A stretch of 64,000 nucleotides of DNA. It comes from Ricordea florida. Lineage: Eukaryota; Cnidaria; Anthozoa; Corallimorpharia; Ricordeidae. The first letter of the stretch is position 1. Each line of letters opens with the position of its first letter. Location: NCBI GenBank assembly GCA_949710005.1, contig OX453275.1, positions 3,007,473 through 3,071,472 of the forward strand, given 5' to 3'. The position numbers and the translations under genes were made by a program. Of this stretch, positions 23,901 to 35,404 are shown in pieces. Below the pieces are notes generated by a model. That model worked only from the letters and a program-made list of their open reading frames with translations. It ran no database searches and was not told the origin of the DNA.

Positions 23901-24001
23901 AAAAAGTTGGCCCTTCTTATGAAAGATCTCAATCCCCTTACAGAGCAGAAGTCGAGGAAGGTAGTGAAGATGAAAGTGAGGCCATCGTAATACTCGACTG
24001 A
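17998..24001 (+). CDS. vWA - dynamin-like GTPase - GREB1/TAGT-type glycosyltransferase fusion protein
   Basis: Five exons: 17998-18067, 18193-18282, 18702-18752, 19353-19946 and 20304-24001. All introns are GT/AG and phase 1, giving 1500 residues. Residues 1-70 are Ser/Lys-rich. Exon 4 is a von Willebrand A domain with a MIDAS-like DIVFALDYSAN. The last exon opens a dynamin/SLIP-GC-like GTPase: P-loop GLQGVGKS (about 355-362), DLPG switch motif, and KLVLIDNPG in the place of the base-recognition motif. A long helical region follows. The C-terminal 350 residues contain YVVLPQNGRGIGVTRS and YWTVDDDIKQM (about 1186-1225), which resemble the TET-associated glycosyltransferase fold of GREB1. Large inducible GTPases often act in immunity, but that role is inference. 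Arm 2 holds a pseudogene copy. Confidence 0.85.
19947..20303 (+). other. Pyrimidine-rich intron 4 of the GTPase gene
   Basis: About 300 bases are almost only C and T, with a run of more than 12 C near 20215, ending in the acceptor TTTGGCAG. The arm 2 copy has the same bias. It separates the vWA exon from the GTPase exon. Polypurine-polypyrimidine tracts of this length can form non-B DNA and are assembly-prone. Confidence 0.6.
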
Positions 24002-24860
24002 TACTTTGCGCTACATTCAGACCTACCACAAGTCAGAACACTCTCTATACTGAGACCGCTGACTCTCAGCAACTTGGAAAATGGTATTTTAGCATATGTC
24101 TCTTGTCAGCTATACGTTGTACGCCCTATTTTTTAAAGAAAGATGATTTGATAACTCACCCCTACTCTCCAATCGCAAAATGTAGCTTTTACCAATCAAC
24201 CCCTCATTTTCCTGGTGTTGATTATTTTTCTTTTTGATTTGGGAAAGAACCGAAAAGACAAAGTTGTTTTTTGTTATATTTTTGTTTCTGTTTGACTAAA
24301 AGTCGATGTGTCCAGGACACTACAACTTTTACTATTTTACTATTATTTACCATCCAAACAGCTTTTATATAGTGAAGGCATATTTACTGTAGTTAAGCCT
24401 ATTAACTGGGCTTTTTTTTGTTCCTTTTTAAATGTATTTTATGTATGCTTCGATAATAGAAGTTGCTACAGTCTGGAATGTAATGTAACCAGCTGCAAAT
24501 GTTGCATTGCTTTTAGTCAATTTGAAAAGTCTTTTCATTATTTTAACAATTTTTCGACGCAGTACCTTTACCTTTTAAACTGAGCTGCCTTTCTCGTTTT
24601 TTAATAGTATATTTCCCCCGCTGTAATGCACTAAGTGCAAAAAAAGCATTAGAATGTGATACTAAGAATCATAATTATTTCAACTAAGTTGCCTCGTTTG
24701 TGATCGCTTAAAAATTGTTAATATTTTAAATTGTTTTTATCAATGTAGCATTTTTACTCTAGATGTTAAATGTTTTATTTATGAATGTAATTTCACATAT
24801 GCACGTATTATGAACGAGCTTGTATAGCTCCCGGACTTAACGTGTCTAAATAAAAAGCAC
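24002..24860 (+). other. 3' UTR of the GTPase gene
   Basis: AT-rich sequence after the stop, conserved as its reverse complement in arm 2 as far as about 24,775. An AATAAA near 24846 is the best polyadenylation signal. Short frames here have no domain and are not conserved as coding. Confidence 0.5.
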
Positions 24861-24973
24861 AGTGTAGTAAGTATAGTATATAGTAGTTCAGTAGCAGTAA
24901 CAGTTGAAGTACAAATGGTATAAAAAGAAACAGTGTTATCGGTAGAAATAAAATTATTGAAGGAATTTTGTAG

Positions 24974-25055
<82 letters not shown>
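24974..25055. repeat. (AGT)n microsatellite
   Basis: About 27 uninterrupted trinucleotide units (TAG/AGT/GTA depending on phase), just inside the spacer from the edge of arm 1. Confidence 0.9.
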
Positions 25056-25228
25056 ATTTTGCCTACACTACCCAGGAAAGCATATTAACAACAGTGTACA
25101 TACAGTACTGTAGTACTGATTTTGCCTACACTACCCAGGAAAGCATATTAACAACAGTGTAGATACAGTACTGTAGTACTGATTTTGCCTACACTACCCA
25201 GGAAAGCATATTAACAACAGTGTAGATA
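25056..25228. repeat. Three tandem copies of a ~62-bp unit
   Basis: Each unit includes TTTTGCCTACACTACCCAGG, AAAGCATATTAACAACAGTG and a TACAGTACTGTAGTACTG stretch that is itself partly palindromic. The third copy is truncated at its end. It follows directly on the AGT microsatellite. Confidence 0.8.
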
Positions 25229-25777
25229 GAGGGGCCTGCAGGTCAGCAAGGACCTCAAAGCTAATTCATTGCAAACCTGCCATCAACTTAACAGAATACT
25301 CTCGATCACAAAAGATTGAAACTCCTAGAAAATAGTGAACTGCCAAAGATAAATTAACTCAAAATTTACAAAATAAATTTTGTTGGATGAGCGAAGTGCT
25401 GACCTAGATTGATTCAAATCTGTAACGAATAACTATATATACCTAATGACGCTACCCACAATCCCTTCAATTCGGACCCTGTCCTGTGGTCCGTGCCCGC
25501 AAAATAGCTATTTCTGCCTTCTACACTGTCAGAAATGTCATTTTCAAGATTTTTTTCATTCAAGAGTTGTATATTGATACTGTAATAGATAGCAGAGTAA
25601 TACGCTGTGTTTGTCAGGACCCCTGTAAGATGTTTTTGTTTGTTAGTAAGTTTTTCTTTGTTAGGCGTTCTTGACACCACCTTGATGCCAGTTCAAACTT
25701 TTGGTCTTGTCAGCACTTTTAAAAATCTCGTTCTGTGTAGTTGATTCAAGTAGAAATAAATCGCATTAAACTTTTAG
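25229..25777. other. Spacer sequence before first visible LRR exon
   Basis: No gene recognised. Small frames on both strands (25414-25680) overlap each other and carry no domain. It may be intron of the LRR gene if that gene starts further upstream. Confidence 0.35.
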
Positions 25778-26419
25778 GTCTCTAAACATGAACAAGCTGA
25801 CCAAACTTAACCCACATCTTTTGAAAGACACAAGAAGCTTGGAGTTTCTGTGAGTAACAACCCGTGATTCTTAAATCAATTAATTAATGCTTCGTTAGCC
25901 TGCTCATCTCAGACGCAAGAGAAACACGGCCTTTAGTGTTCTAGGAACCCGATTCCCTTGTCAAAGTTTCAGAAGAAATTGGCGATTCACTAAAGGCAAA
26001 CCACAGCCGAACCTAGTCCCAATGAAGAAGACACTATACGGGGCCGTCATCGGAAACGTGGGGTCGGTGAATTGAAACTGAAATGTCTGATCGTCAACCT
26101 GGTCGCAATGTGCAATTTTATTTCAACTTAAGGAATTTTTACTAGTTAATACGGTAACAGAGGCCACATGTCCTAACAGGGTTGAAGTGAAGGAGATGTA
26201 GGGGATAACCTGATAACCTCGGGATGAGCACTAACCGTATGTTTCACTCAAAATATCTTATAACTTTATAAGTGTCTGGCAAATCTATGTAATGTTTTCC
26301 TTGTTTCAACAGATTCATGCAGCACAATGAGATTACAGGAATTCCTCACTACTTCGCTAACTCCACAGCCCTGCGATACATGTTAGTATTCGCGCGTCTT
26401 GACTTTCCGCTACCTTACA

Positions 26420-26462
26420 ATCTTCTCCATCTACGGGTATATTACAAACTCACAACATGACT
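26420..26462 (+). repeat. Fragment of the repeat that flanks the tRNA-like elements
   Basis: CTTCTCCATCTACGGGTATA followed by TTACAAACTCACAACATGA is nearly the same as the stretch before the tRNA-like element at 17210 and its arm 2 copies. This supports a dispersed repeat family and not a unique tRNA locus. Confidence 0.6.
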
Positions 26463-26929
26463 AAGCACTGAATCTATGACTATTGCAAAACGGTTAAAGA
26501 AATCTGAAGATTTAGGCAAACTCAGAAAAACGTTGTTCGGATGCTCTACCAAATTCAAATCTTTGTAATACCTTCGATCATTTGCCCCATGAACCTTGTT
26601 TAACGAGTCTCCTATAGCTGATCAGGGGTAGAGTGTCCGAACTAGTACTCGAGAGAGAGTACTTGAGAGAACTTCGATTTGTCTTTTGTACAAGGGAAGT
26701 GCCGAAAAATACATCTTGTTAAAATTCTCCAGGCTCAAGATATACTGCCTTTATTACTTCTCAAATGGTTTACTTTCTCTTCTCCCATGGTATAGTATCA
26801 AAAAGAAGGGCTAATGAATGATATGTACATATATTACCAGATTAAGGTCGGCGTATACAGGTAAAACGTAGGTGACTCAGAAAAGAGATTTGTGTATTGT
26901 CGTTTAGGATATTTTATTTGCCCACTCAC

Positions 26930-27365
26930 TCATCCCTTAGGACGACACTAGACAGGGGTAAAGGAGCTTCACAGCCTCGCCCACTCATCCCCTAAGAAGA
27001 CACTAGACAGGGGTAAAGGAGCTTCACATCCTTGCCCACCCACTCATTCCTTAAGAAGACACTAGACAGGGGTATGGGAGCTTCACAGCCTCGCCCATCC
27101 ACTCATCCCTTAGGACGACACTAGACAGGGGTAACGGAGCTTCACAGCCTTGTCCACTCACTCATCCCTTAGGAAGACACTAGACAAGGGTAAGGGAGCT
27201 TCATAGCCTTGCCTACTCATCCGCTAAGAAGACACTAGACAGGGGTAAAGGAGCTTCACAGCCTTGCCCACTCACGCACCACTTAAGAAGACACTAGACA
27301 GGGGTAAGGGAGCTTCACAGCCTTCCCCACCCACTCATCCCTTAAGAAGACACTAGACAGGGGTA
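26930..27365. repeat. 59-bp minisatellite, left part
   Basis: About eight units reading roughly GGGAGCTTCACAGCCTTGCC, CACTCACTCATCCCTTA, AGAAGACACTAGACAGGGGTA. It lies in an intron of the LRR gene and is continued at 29489 beyond a LINE insertion. Confidence 0.9.
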
Positions 27366-29488
27366 CTTAAGTAATATGAAAAAAACATGGAAAGGCATAA
27401 ATGAATTATTAAATCGCTGCAAAAGAAAGTGTAAATCTGTTAGTAAATTAAAAGACCCAGATAACAACAATAACCCAACTAATGATTCCTCGCGTATACC
27501 TAATATCTTTAATAAACATTTTTCAAATGTTGGGAACATTTCAGCAAGCAAATTACCACCGGCAGAACGTCCCTTTACAAAGTACCAACGAAACTCCACA
27601 TCGCCAGAACTTTCGTTCTTCTTCAGACCTGTAACTCCATCCGAAATTCAATTTCAAATTTTATCTATACCAAACAACAAATCGCATGGCTTATACTCCT
27701 GTCCTACTCAACTTCTTAAATACTCAAGCGAAGTCATATCTCCAATTCTTTCAGAAATTCTCAATATTTCGGTCTCTCTCGGGGCTTACCCCCATATTAT
27801 ACCTATCTTCAAAGCTGACGACGAGACCGACACTTCTAATTATAGGCAGGGGCTCCTGTTATAGGCCAATTTCATTATTATCAAATTTCAATAGAATCTT
27901 CGAAACAATTATGTACGACAGAATGAGAGACTTGATTGAAAAGCACAGCCTATTATATTCGTCTCAATATGGTTTTCGTCAAGCTCACTCAACCCAACAT
28001 GCTATTCTTGATATGGTAGAAACTATACAAACCAATATGGACAAAAAACTCTTTTCATGTGGTGTTTTTATTGACTTAAAAAAAGCCTTTGACACTGTGA
28101 ATTATATTATTTTACTTGATAAACTAAATTATTATGGCTTCCGTGGAATTGTCAATCAATGGTTTTCCTCTTATTTATCAAATCGTACACAAAGTAGTGA
28201 AATCGGCTCTCATATATCTAGTAAACTAAATATCAGTTGCGGCGTACCCCAAGGTTCTGTCCTAGGTCCACTTCTCTTCTTGCTTTATATAAATGATATC
28301 CAATATTGTTCCAGCAAACTCCAGTTTTTCCTTTTTGCTGATGACACTAATGCTCTTCATGCTCATAAAGATTTAAAGACACTGGAACTAACAGTAAATA
28401 CAGAATTACATAACTTGTATAACTGGCTGACTTCAAACAAACTTTCTCTGAATATTAAAAAGTCAAACTATGTAATTTTTCGTCCATACCAAAAAAAACT
28501 CAACTACGATCCCGAGGTTAATATTTTTGACAATGAAAGCAATAAAAAGGTTACCCTTGAACGTAAAAACTTTATTAAATATCTTGGACTGTTAATCGAT
28601 GAAAATCTATCTTGGAAGACCCATAATTACTCTGTTGCAAAGAAAATAAGTAAAACAATTGGGCTAATTGCGAGATTAAGACATATTGTTCCCACTTGCA
28701 CCCTTCTAAATATTTATCAGTCACTAATTACACCTTATCTAAGTTATGGTCTTATCTCTTGGGGCAACGCGTGTAAAACTTTCCTTGACCAAATTCTTGT
28801 CCTTCAAAAACGTGCACCGCGTTTAATATATTTTGCTGAAACAAACGACCACGCAATACCTTTTTTTGTAAATGCAAAAATTCTACCTTTACAGTCTCTA
28901 TATTATGAATCCGTTTGTAATCTTATGTATGATATAAATAAAAACACTGCTCCGGATGATATTTTGAAACTTTTTTCTCGAATTTCTAGTGTTCATACTT
29001 ACAACACACTTGCCTCAACTTCTGAACATTTTTATACTAAAGAATCTCGACTCAATGCTTTTTCACGTGTTGGGGTCAAAATTTGGAATGGGATACCTCA
29101 AATTCTTAAAGAAAGACCGAAAAAAGCTTTTAAAAGATCACTAAAAGAAATTCTACTCGATATCCTTGTAACTGAAGACTCCTATCATATTGATGTGGAT
29201 ACGATCATCGTGAAAATGAAAAAGTAATTCTCTTTTCTGTTATTTTCATTTCATTTTAATTTTAAAATTTCACTTTAATTGTCCTTGAACTTAAGTTGAA
29301 TAGTATCTAATTAATGTCAAATATATATACGTATATAACGTCCAATTTCTTTGTATTTGTCTAGTTTGTATGTAAATTATGTAGCCTGGCCTGCCTCGAA
29401 TAGCCTTGATAACTGCAGGCCAGTCCCAATGTATCTTTTATCATATATTTAAATAAAGTTGTTGTTGTTGTTGTTGTTGTTGTTGTTA
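27366..29488 (+). mobile_element. 5'-truncated LINE inserted in the minisatellite
   Basis: The insertion falls between GGGGTA of one minisatellite unit and AGGGAGCTTC of the next. It begins part-way through the RT protein, so it is 5' truncated. It has a short 3' UTR, AATAAA, and a (GTT)n tail at 29459-29486. A tail of short repeats instead of poly(A) is typical of CR1/L2-like LINEs. I see no clear target duplication. Confidence 0.85.
27376..29227 (+). pseudogene. Non-LTR reverse transcriptase, frameshifted
   Basis: Two overlapping frames (27376-27864 and to 29227) form one RT. The first ends at FKADDETDTSNYR. The second continues with PISLLSNFNRIFE, GVFIDLKKAFDTVNY, CGVPQGSVLGPLLF, and the catalytic FADDT, then thumb and C-terminal helices. 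The break is an insertion of about 19 bp near 27850-27868 carrying a second TTATAGG, consistent with a short tandem duplication. There is no endonuclease domain because the 5' end is missing. The family is CR1/Jockey-like by RT motifs. It cannot be autonomous. Confidence 0.85.
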
Positions 29489-30112
29489 AGGGAGCTTCAC
29501 AGCCTTGCCCACTCACTCATCCCTTAGGAAGACACTAGACAGGGGTAAAGGAGCTTCACAGCTTTGCCCACTCACTCACCCCTTAAGAAGACACTAGACT
29601 TGCCCACTCACTCACCCCTTAAGAAGACACTAGGCAGGGGTAAGGGAGCTTCACAGCCTTGCCTACCCACTCATCCCTTAGGAAGACACTAGACAGGGGT
29701 AAAGGAGCTTCACAGCCTTGCCCACTCACTCATCCCTTAAGAAGACACTAGACAGGGGTAAGGGAGCTTCACAGCCTTGCCTACCCACTCATCCCTTAGG
29801 AAGACACTAGACAAGTGTAAGGGAGCTTCACAGCCTTGCCTACTCACTCATCCCTTAGAACGACACTAGACAGGGGTAAGGGAGCTTCACAGCCTTGCCT
29901 ACCCACTCATCCCTTAGGAAGACACTAGACAAGTGTAAGGGAGCTTCACAGCCTTGCCTACTCACTCATCCCTTAGAACGACACTAGACAGGGGTAAGGG
30001 AGCTTCACAGCCTTGCCCACCCACTCATCCCTTAAGAAGACACTAGACAGGTGTAAGGGAGCTTCACAGCCTTTCCCACTCACTCACCCCCTAAGAAGAC
30101 AAGAGACAGGAC
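29489..30112. repeat. 59-bp minisatellite, right part
   Basis: About eleven units of the array seen at 26930, with one partly deleted unit near 29590 and a higher-order duplication (units near 29.77-29.87 and 29.88-29.99 kb match each other best). Confidence 0.9.
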
Positions 30113-30317
30113 TGAGTAAAATCGGGTCGGTGAATTGAAACTCTTTTAAGTGACATTAATTAATTATTTCAAACCAGTTTGGGTTCCAAACTATCTATGA
30201 TGACGAAGTCCCTTTATGAAATTGCCTGTGTTGATAGTCTATCAGTTTCATGAACAACAACAATCTAACCCTAGTTGGGCTCCACACATTTGCAGGCGCA
30301 TCAAATCTCGATATGTT

Positions 30318-31021
30318 GTAAGTATTCTAATATTTGTATAGGAAGAAATATTTAATTATAACTGAAGGGTCGTTCACTGAAACGTTTATCAGCCTGCACA
30401 TCTAGTTATGAAAGTCTTCGTCATTGATGAAGATTGTCGAACTGGAGGAAATTCTGTCGTTTCACTTCGTTATGAAACTTGCAGTCATACATGGTCTCTG
30501 AGGTTTTTAAGACAAGTTCCATTGGCACTTAATGGTACAAAGCACTAATTCTAAGCTTGCCACAAAAATAACTCATTCGGAAGTTTGATAAGTGCATGGT
30601 ACAAGCGACAAGCGGGAAGAAACAAGAATGGACGAGACAGTAACGATTGTTTTTCTTTTAACCTCTGGGTAGCAGAGTTTTTCCTTCCTCAAAATACCTC
30701 ACTTACAAATATGGAGGGAATCGGATGTAACGCAATTTTTTTACCAGGTAAAACCGCCAAAAATAATTTGAAAAAAGATTGTCAAAGATTTTCAAAACAA
30801 CAAAAGAAACATGATAACAACAATTCATGGTCGTCGCCACGAATTTAGCAAATACTGGGTTCAACCCCGCCGCAGTTCGAGCTCGCGAAAGAATTACGAA
30901 AAAAACTGAAGTTGGAAATGCATTAATTTAGAGATATTTGTTTGTTAAAAATAGAAAAAAAATACGAGAAGATGAGAGGTTTTAAGTTTGGTTCAAAATA
31001 GAGGGGTGTTCAAAACAACAG
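30318..31021. other. Intron of the LRR gene
   Basis: No gene seen. An 87-codon frame at 30585-30848 has low-complexity Lys/Asn composition and no domain. Confidence 0.35.
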
Positions 31022-32214
31022 AGCTCTAGATGCTGCGACGTTCGGTTGCATGCATCCATTGCTGAATTTGCCAATATTCCTGACAAGATCAAAATTGTTT
31101 TCGTACCTGAAGGTCACGGCGGGAACACTGGATGCCTTTTCGTATGTTCAGTGGCCCGAAGCGCTGCTTCAACTGAGTAACTACGCCAAGTTTGTGCAGC
31201 TGAATCTGGTGCAGAATGCTCCGCTTCACTGTTTCAGAGGCAACCTCAAGATGAACGCTTGCGTAGGACTGTTCCTCACTGTAAATTTTTACACGTTTTC
31301 TACCGACGACCAATGAAGGAGTCATTGCCAAAACGTCTTTTTATTCCCTAAACGCAACCTCTTTGACCCAAAAACTTTGGTAAGACTACTTTTTGGCATA
31401 GTGTTATACAGCACGTCTTTCCATGTTAAAATTTAACGAAATTACATTTGCATATTTTTGGTTGTTTTGCACTCACGTTAAGCATCATGATCCGTCTCTT
31501 CTTTTGTCCATTTCAGGACGTAGCCATGAAGGATTGTACTTACTACCTGAAGATGGACTACAGTGTTAAATGCTTCGACAAAACGTACAATAAAAGTACG
31601 TTAACGCGGCATACTTTGGCTCGATATATCCAGTGCTTTTTCCTTTCTTTATTGTGGTGGTGCTTTATTGGTTCTACTACCGACCGCAGATCAAAAACCG
31701 CGATAAAAACCCTGAACCACAGCGGTATGAGATTGTCGAGGGCATGCGCTTTATTTACGAGAACTACAACGAGCGCTGCTGGTACTGGGAAATAGTTGAA
31801 ACGGTCAGGAAGTTGATTCTCACTTCCGGTCTAGCGTTGATTGGTGCCGAGGGACGTACGTACATCGGAATGGCAGCAATGGCGTCTGGCTTCTATGCTG
31901 TTGCACATGCGCAGGCCCGACCAATTCCAGACAAGTTTGAGCACCTCTTACAGCTGGCTTCTCTTGTGGCCACGTTTTTCAACTTGAGCGTTGGCGTTCT
32001 TTTACGAATACCATCCGAAATGGTGAACTACTCAATCGAGAAGGACAAAGATTCCCTTGGGGTCACTGTGCTTTTGGTCACCGCTAATGTCCTGGTGACC
32101 GGATTGATAGTTAGTAAGTAAAGATTTCTGTATTTCATTGATCGTAACTATTCATCAAGTGACTTTTGTTTGCAACCACCACTCACGTGACATCAGTTGC
32201 AACCATCCACCGGC

Positions 32215-32318
32215 CTATGCACTGGGCTATTGGCTGCCCAAATTGCATAAAAAGATAATTTACGGTCTATGCACTGGGCTATTGGCTGCCCAAATTGCAT
32301 AAAAAGATAATTTACGGT
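32215..32318. repeat. Two perfect tandem copies of a 52-bp unit
   Basis: Units at 32215-32266 and 32267-32318 both begin CTATGCACTGGGCTATTGGC and end ATAATTTACGGT. They lie in an intron of the LRR gene. The perfect identity suggests a recent duplication. Confidence 0.9.
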
Positions 32319-33544
32319 ATTAGAAGTTAGCAAACTGGTTAAATGTTGCTATTTTTCTATTATTTTCAGTCCGTTACCTGGTGTCGCTGGGTCAAAGTCT
32401 TTACGCAGTAATCAAGAACCCACAGTGCAACTGGGAATGCTGTCTGAGCGGGATTTTATCGGTGCAGGACGCTGGCTCGAATCTTACGGGCGTCGGTGGT
32501 GATATGGGAGTTCAGGATTTCAAGGGTAATCTTTCTCAAGGAAACGACTTCACGGTAAAACAGACATGCTCATGCGTAAAACCAATGATAATGATAATGA
32601 TAATAACAATGATATGAATAATAATATAATAATAACTTTATTTTCGTGTCAACATGTTCTCGGTAAAAGCATGTCCATCCTAAGACGAATTACATTGAAT
32701 CAGTCTGAAAGAGATGTACGATAATTGAAAAGTATGGATTCATTATTGCAAGGCTAAGTCTCTGGTTCGTTTTACGTATTCAAAATTGAAGACTGCACAT
32801 GGCTCGTATATGACATGTATGCGACTCGTATGTGCTTGTAAATGACTCGTTTGTGACTCGTTTGTACTCGTATACTCGTGAGAGAGTCGACAGTTGCAAT
32901 ACGAAGTCGTATGTCAACTGTATATACTCATAAAAGACAATGGAAAGGTTCATTTTCTTTTGCTTCAGGTTCCCACAATGGGAAGCACGGTTGGTGACAT
33001 AGGGATCTTAGACTTGGGAGTGGAAAACCAGGGAGCCGCCGAAAACGAGGAAGAGGACACTAAAAGGAAGGAAGACATTGAGAAAAAACCAGCAGATAGC
33101 TCTGGGTATGATGGTTGTGACTCACAGGAAGGATCGGTAAGCCCGACCACTTTAGAAAGTCCGAGGTTAGACAAACCTTGCCCTTCGATAGACAGCCCAG
33201 ACAGCACGCCAAAACGTACGGCACAAGACGACAGCACTGATGAGAAAGCGGAGAGCTTAAGTCATAGCAAGGAAACTTTATTAGAGGAGCAGAGTGGAGT
33301 TCCAGAGGTGAAGATCAAACCTGGCCGCTATAAACTGCCGTTGGATCACCCGGTTGCCGCTTCCAACCTAGCCCTCGACACCAAAGATATTGACGTAAAA
33401 CAAACGAGAAGCGAAGCGATCGTGCTTGAAATTGTTGATGAAGATCTTGCAAAGAAGCCCGAAAAGATGGCGAAGATAGACGTGATTGGAGCAAAGACTA
33501 ATGATGCTTTGGAGTTGGACAACATCCAAGAAACAGGCTTCTGA

Positions 33545-35404
33545 TGTTATTCAGTCATTCACGAGATTGCAATTCTTTCCTCTCGTAGGGATAACGATAA
33601 CTTTCAGCAGACGAAGACGTTCGATAGCACAGCTTGTTAGACAGTCTTATTGAGTCAGCAGCACCTCAGAGTAATAATGATCAAAGCTAGATTTCAAGTT
33701 TTTCTCTAACACAGAATAGAAACATGAATGATAAGACATGCCAATATATTGCACAAAGTTATATGATGTTTAAATCCTATCATTGTAATTGTTCCTTCCC
33801 AAGAAGGAACATATTGTTTTTGCTTCTCGGTGCCTAATAAAATAGCATACCAACGCAAAACTCTTTTCGAATAATTTCGATTCCGTCAAACAAAATTGTA
33901 GCTAAGAACTTGTCGCGGTGAACTTGGACGGGCGGGAATTGCCAGGTATCACGGAGAATCAGGTGTGATTGACGGTGATTTACTGGCAATAATCAAATTT
34001 AGTAGAAATACTCAGGTGATTATACAAAATCGCGCGCTCTGATTGGTTCGCTATCTCGGATTATCAGGCTATAATCACCTCGACGAACAAAATGGCTGCC
34101 AGTCGTTCGCGCGCTTTTGATGAAATAAAACTTTTTCGTGTTGTAAAATGCTTTTCTTTTCTTTTTTGAAATAATCACCTGTGTATTTATACTAAAACAA
34201 TTATTCGCCTCAGGCTCAGTGATTCCCGGTGAATATTCACCTCGACTTCGTCTCGGTGAATATTCACCGAGAATCACTTCGCCTTCGGCGAATAATTGTT
34301 AAGTAAACTGAAATGCAATTCAGCGAATAAACCAATTACAATAGAGTAGCTAATTGCAGAAAACGGGATACACGCAATGGTAGTCACGATACGAGAATGC
34401 TTGCGTGAGCGTAGTTGCAAGCCTACAAACGATATTGATAACCTAAAGACGCGAAAAACCTTCTTAAGACGTGTAACTTAATGAAACTTAAACTATACGA
34501 AGTTCTTTAAACTAAATGTGACGCCCTAACAAAACGCAAAGGTAAACTAGTGAAGCCACATGGCTTTATGGCTTGTAACCTTAAATAATATCGCGAAGAA
34601 AGTCGCACTTAAGGATTCTCGTAGTTCTTAGATGGTCTTATAAGGTAAGGATATTGCAGTACTTACACATCGGTTCCCGCTTGCACTCTCAAGGCCAGGG
34701 GTAACTTTAGGATCAAAGGGCTGAGTGACTTGTGCTCTGATGGCTAGAATGGATACTGATGACTGCTGAAGAGAGGTCGCTGTGCTGACTCTTGTATCTT
34801 TACGTGGGAAACTAATGACGTCACTTTAAGGGGGGCAAACTTGGCGAATTAAAAGGAGTCACTTGTTAATAATTAGAAGCCGGTTAGGAGAAGGAGATTT
34901 GTCACAAAAATAATTTCGGTTTACACGACCTCACCAAGAAGCTAGACCTGCTCCAGGCTAGCTGAACCTCCCGCAAATTGTGCGCTTCCCTTCCAGTTAA
35001 CCAGGCGTTTTGTTCCTAGTTGAGGCGTTTAGTTCAAGAAACTACTGGTTTGTTGACTTGTCCGCAGCTTTTTATCATTTACTATTGTATGCAAGCAAAC
35101 CTCTATGAATCAGAACGCCAACTTCCATAATCGCGTTTCCAAGGAAATGGTTACGAATTCACCAGTGGTTGGGTGCGAAACGACATGGGATTGAGTACGA
35201 ATCTTCCGAATTTGGGTACGAAACGACTCTATGCTCTCTTGTGTTCTTCTAAGTTCACGCGTTTGTCCATTCCCTGATATACGCGCGCCTTGTATGAGCG
35301 GTAGGATAGTAAGATATCATTCTACAGTAAGACAGCAATCACACCAGCAAAACTATTTATTTGTCATTGAAGTAAAACATTCCTAAGGGCGTAGAAAGCA
35401 AAAA
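33545..35404. other. 3' UTR of LRR gene and repeat-rich spacer
   Basis: AATAAA near 33836 is the likely end of the LRR transcript. From about 33,930 to 34,310 there are palindromic GGTGATT/AATCACC and GGTGAATATTCACC words. No gene is supported from 34.3 to 35.4 kb. Confidence 0.4.
34196..34300. repeat. Foldback MITE
   Basis: AACAATTATTCGCC at 34196 is mirrored by GGCGAATAATTGTT ending at 34300. The centre contains two GGTGAATATTCACC palindromes around CTCGACTTCGTCTCG. It is related in its ends to the element at 5904-6000. Confidence 0.7.

Larger units (their letters stand above)
12980..24775 (+). repeat. Arm 1 of a large inverted duplication
   Basis: From about 12,980 to 24,775 the sequence is the reverse complement, at high similarity by eye, of about 35,405-46,530. 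The shared order from the outside inward is: 13.0-13.4 kb flank, hairpin MITE, CGCGTACCGCGTAG-type tandem repeat, AT-rich stretch, two tRNA-like repeats, a second hairpin MITE, the five-exon GTPase gene and its 3' UTR. Exon and intron positions of the gene agree between arms. Edges are approximate. Arm 1 alone contains the 14047-15400 insertion and extra sequence at about 15.62-16.05 kb. Confidence 0.9.
25778..33544 (+). pseudogene. LRR/multi-transmembrane receptor-like gene, incomplete and frameshifted
   Basis: Visible exons: 25778-25849, 26313-26381 and 30246-30317 (each one leucine-rich repeat, phase 2, e.g. NEITGIPHYFANSTALRYM); from 31022 (juxtamembrane part with TAGTLDAFSYVQWPEALL); from 31515 to 32113 (membrane helices with WYWEIVETVRKLILTSGLAL); 32370-32554; and 32969-33544 (acidic cytoplasmic tail ending at TGA). 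GT/AG sites and phases agree between most neighbours. Two faults suggest a dead gene. The 31022 frame hits TGA at 31314 before a segment I expect in this family, and the frame changes by one base in the A run at 31592-31595. No signal peptide exon is visible. A single-base assembly error would explain only the second fault. Confidence 0.6.
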
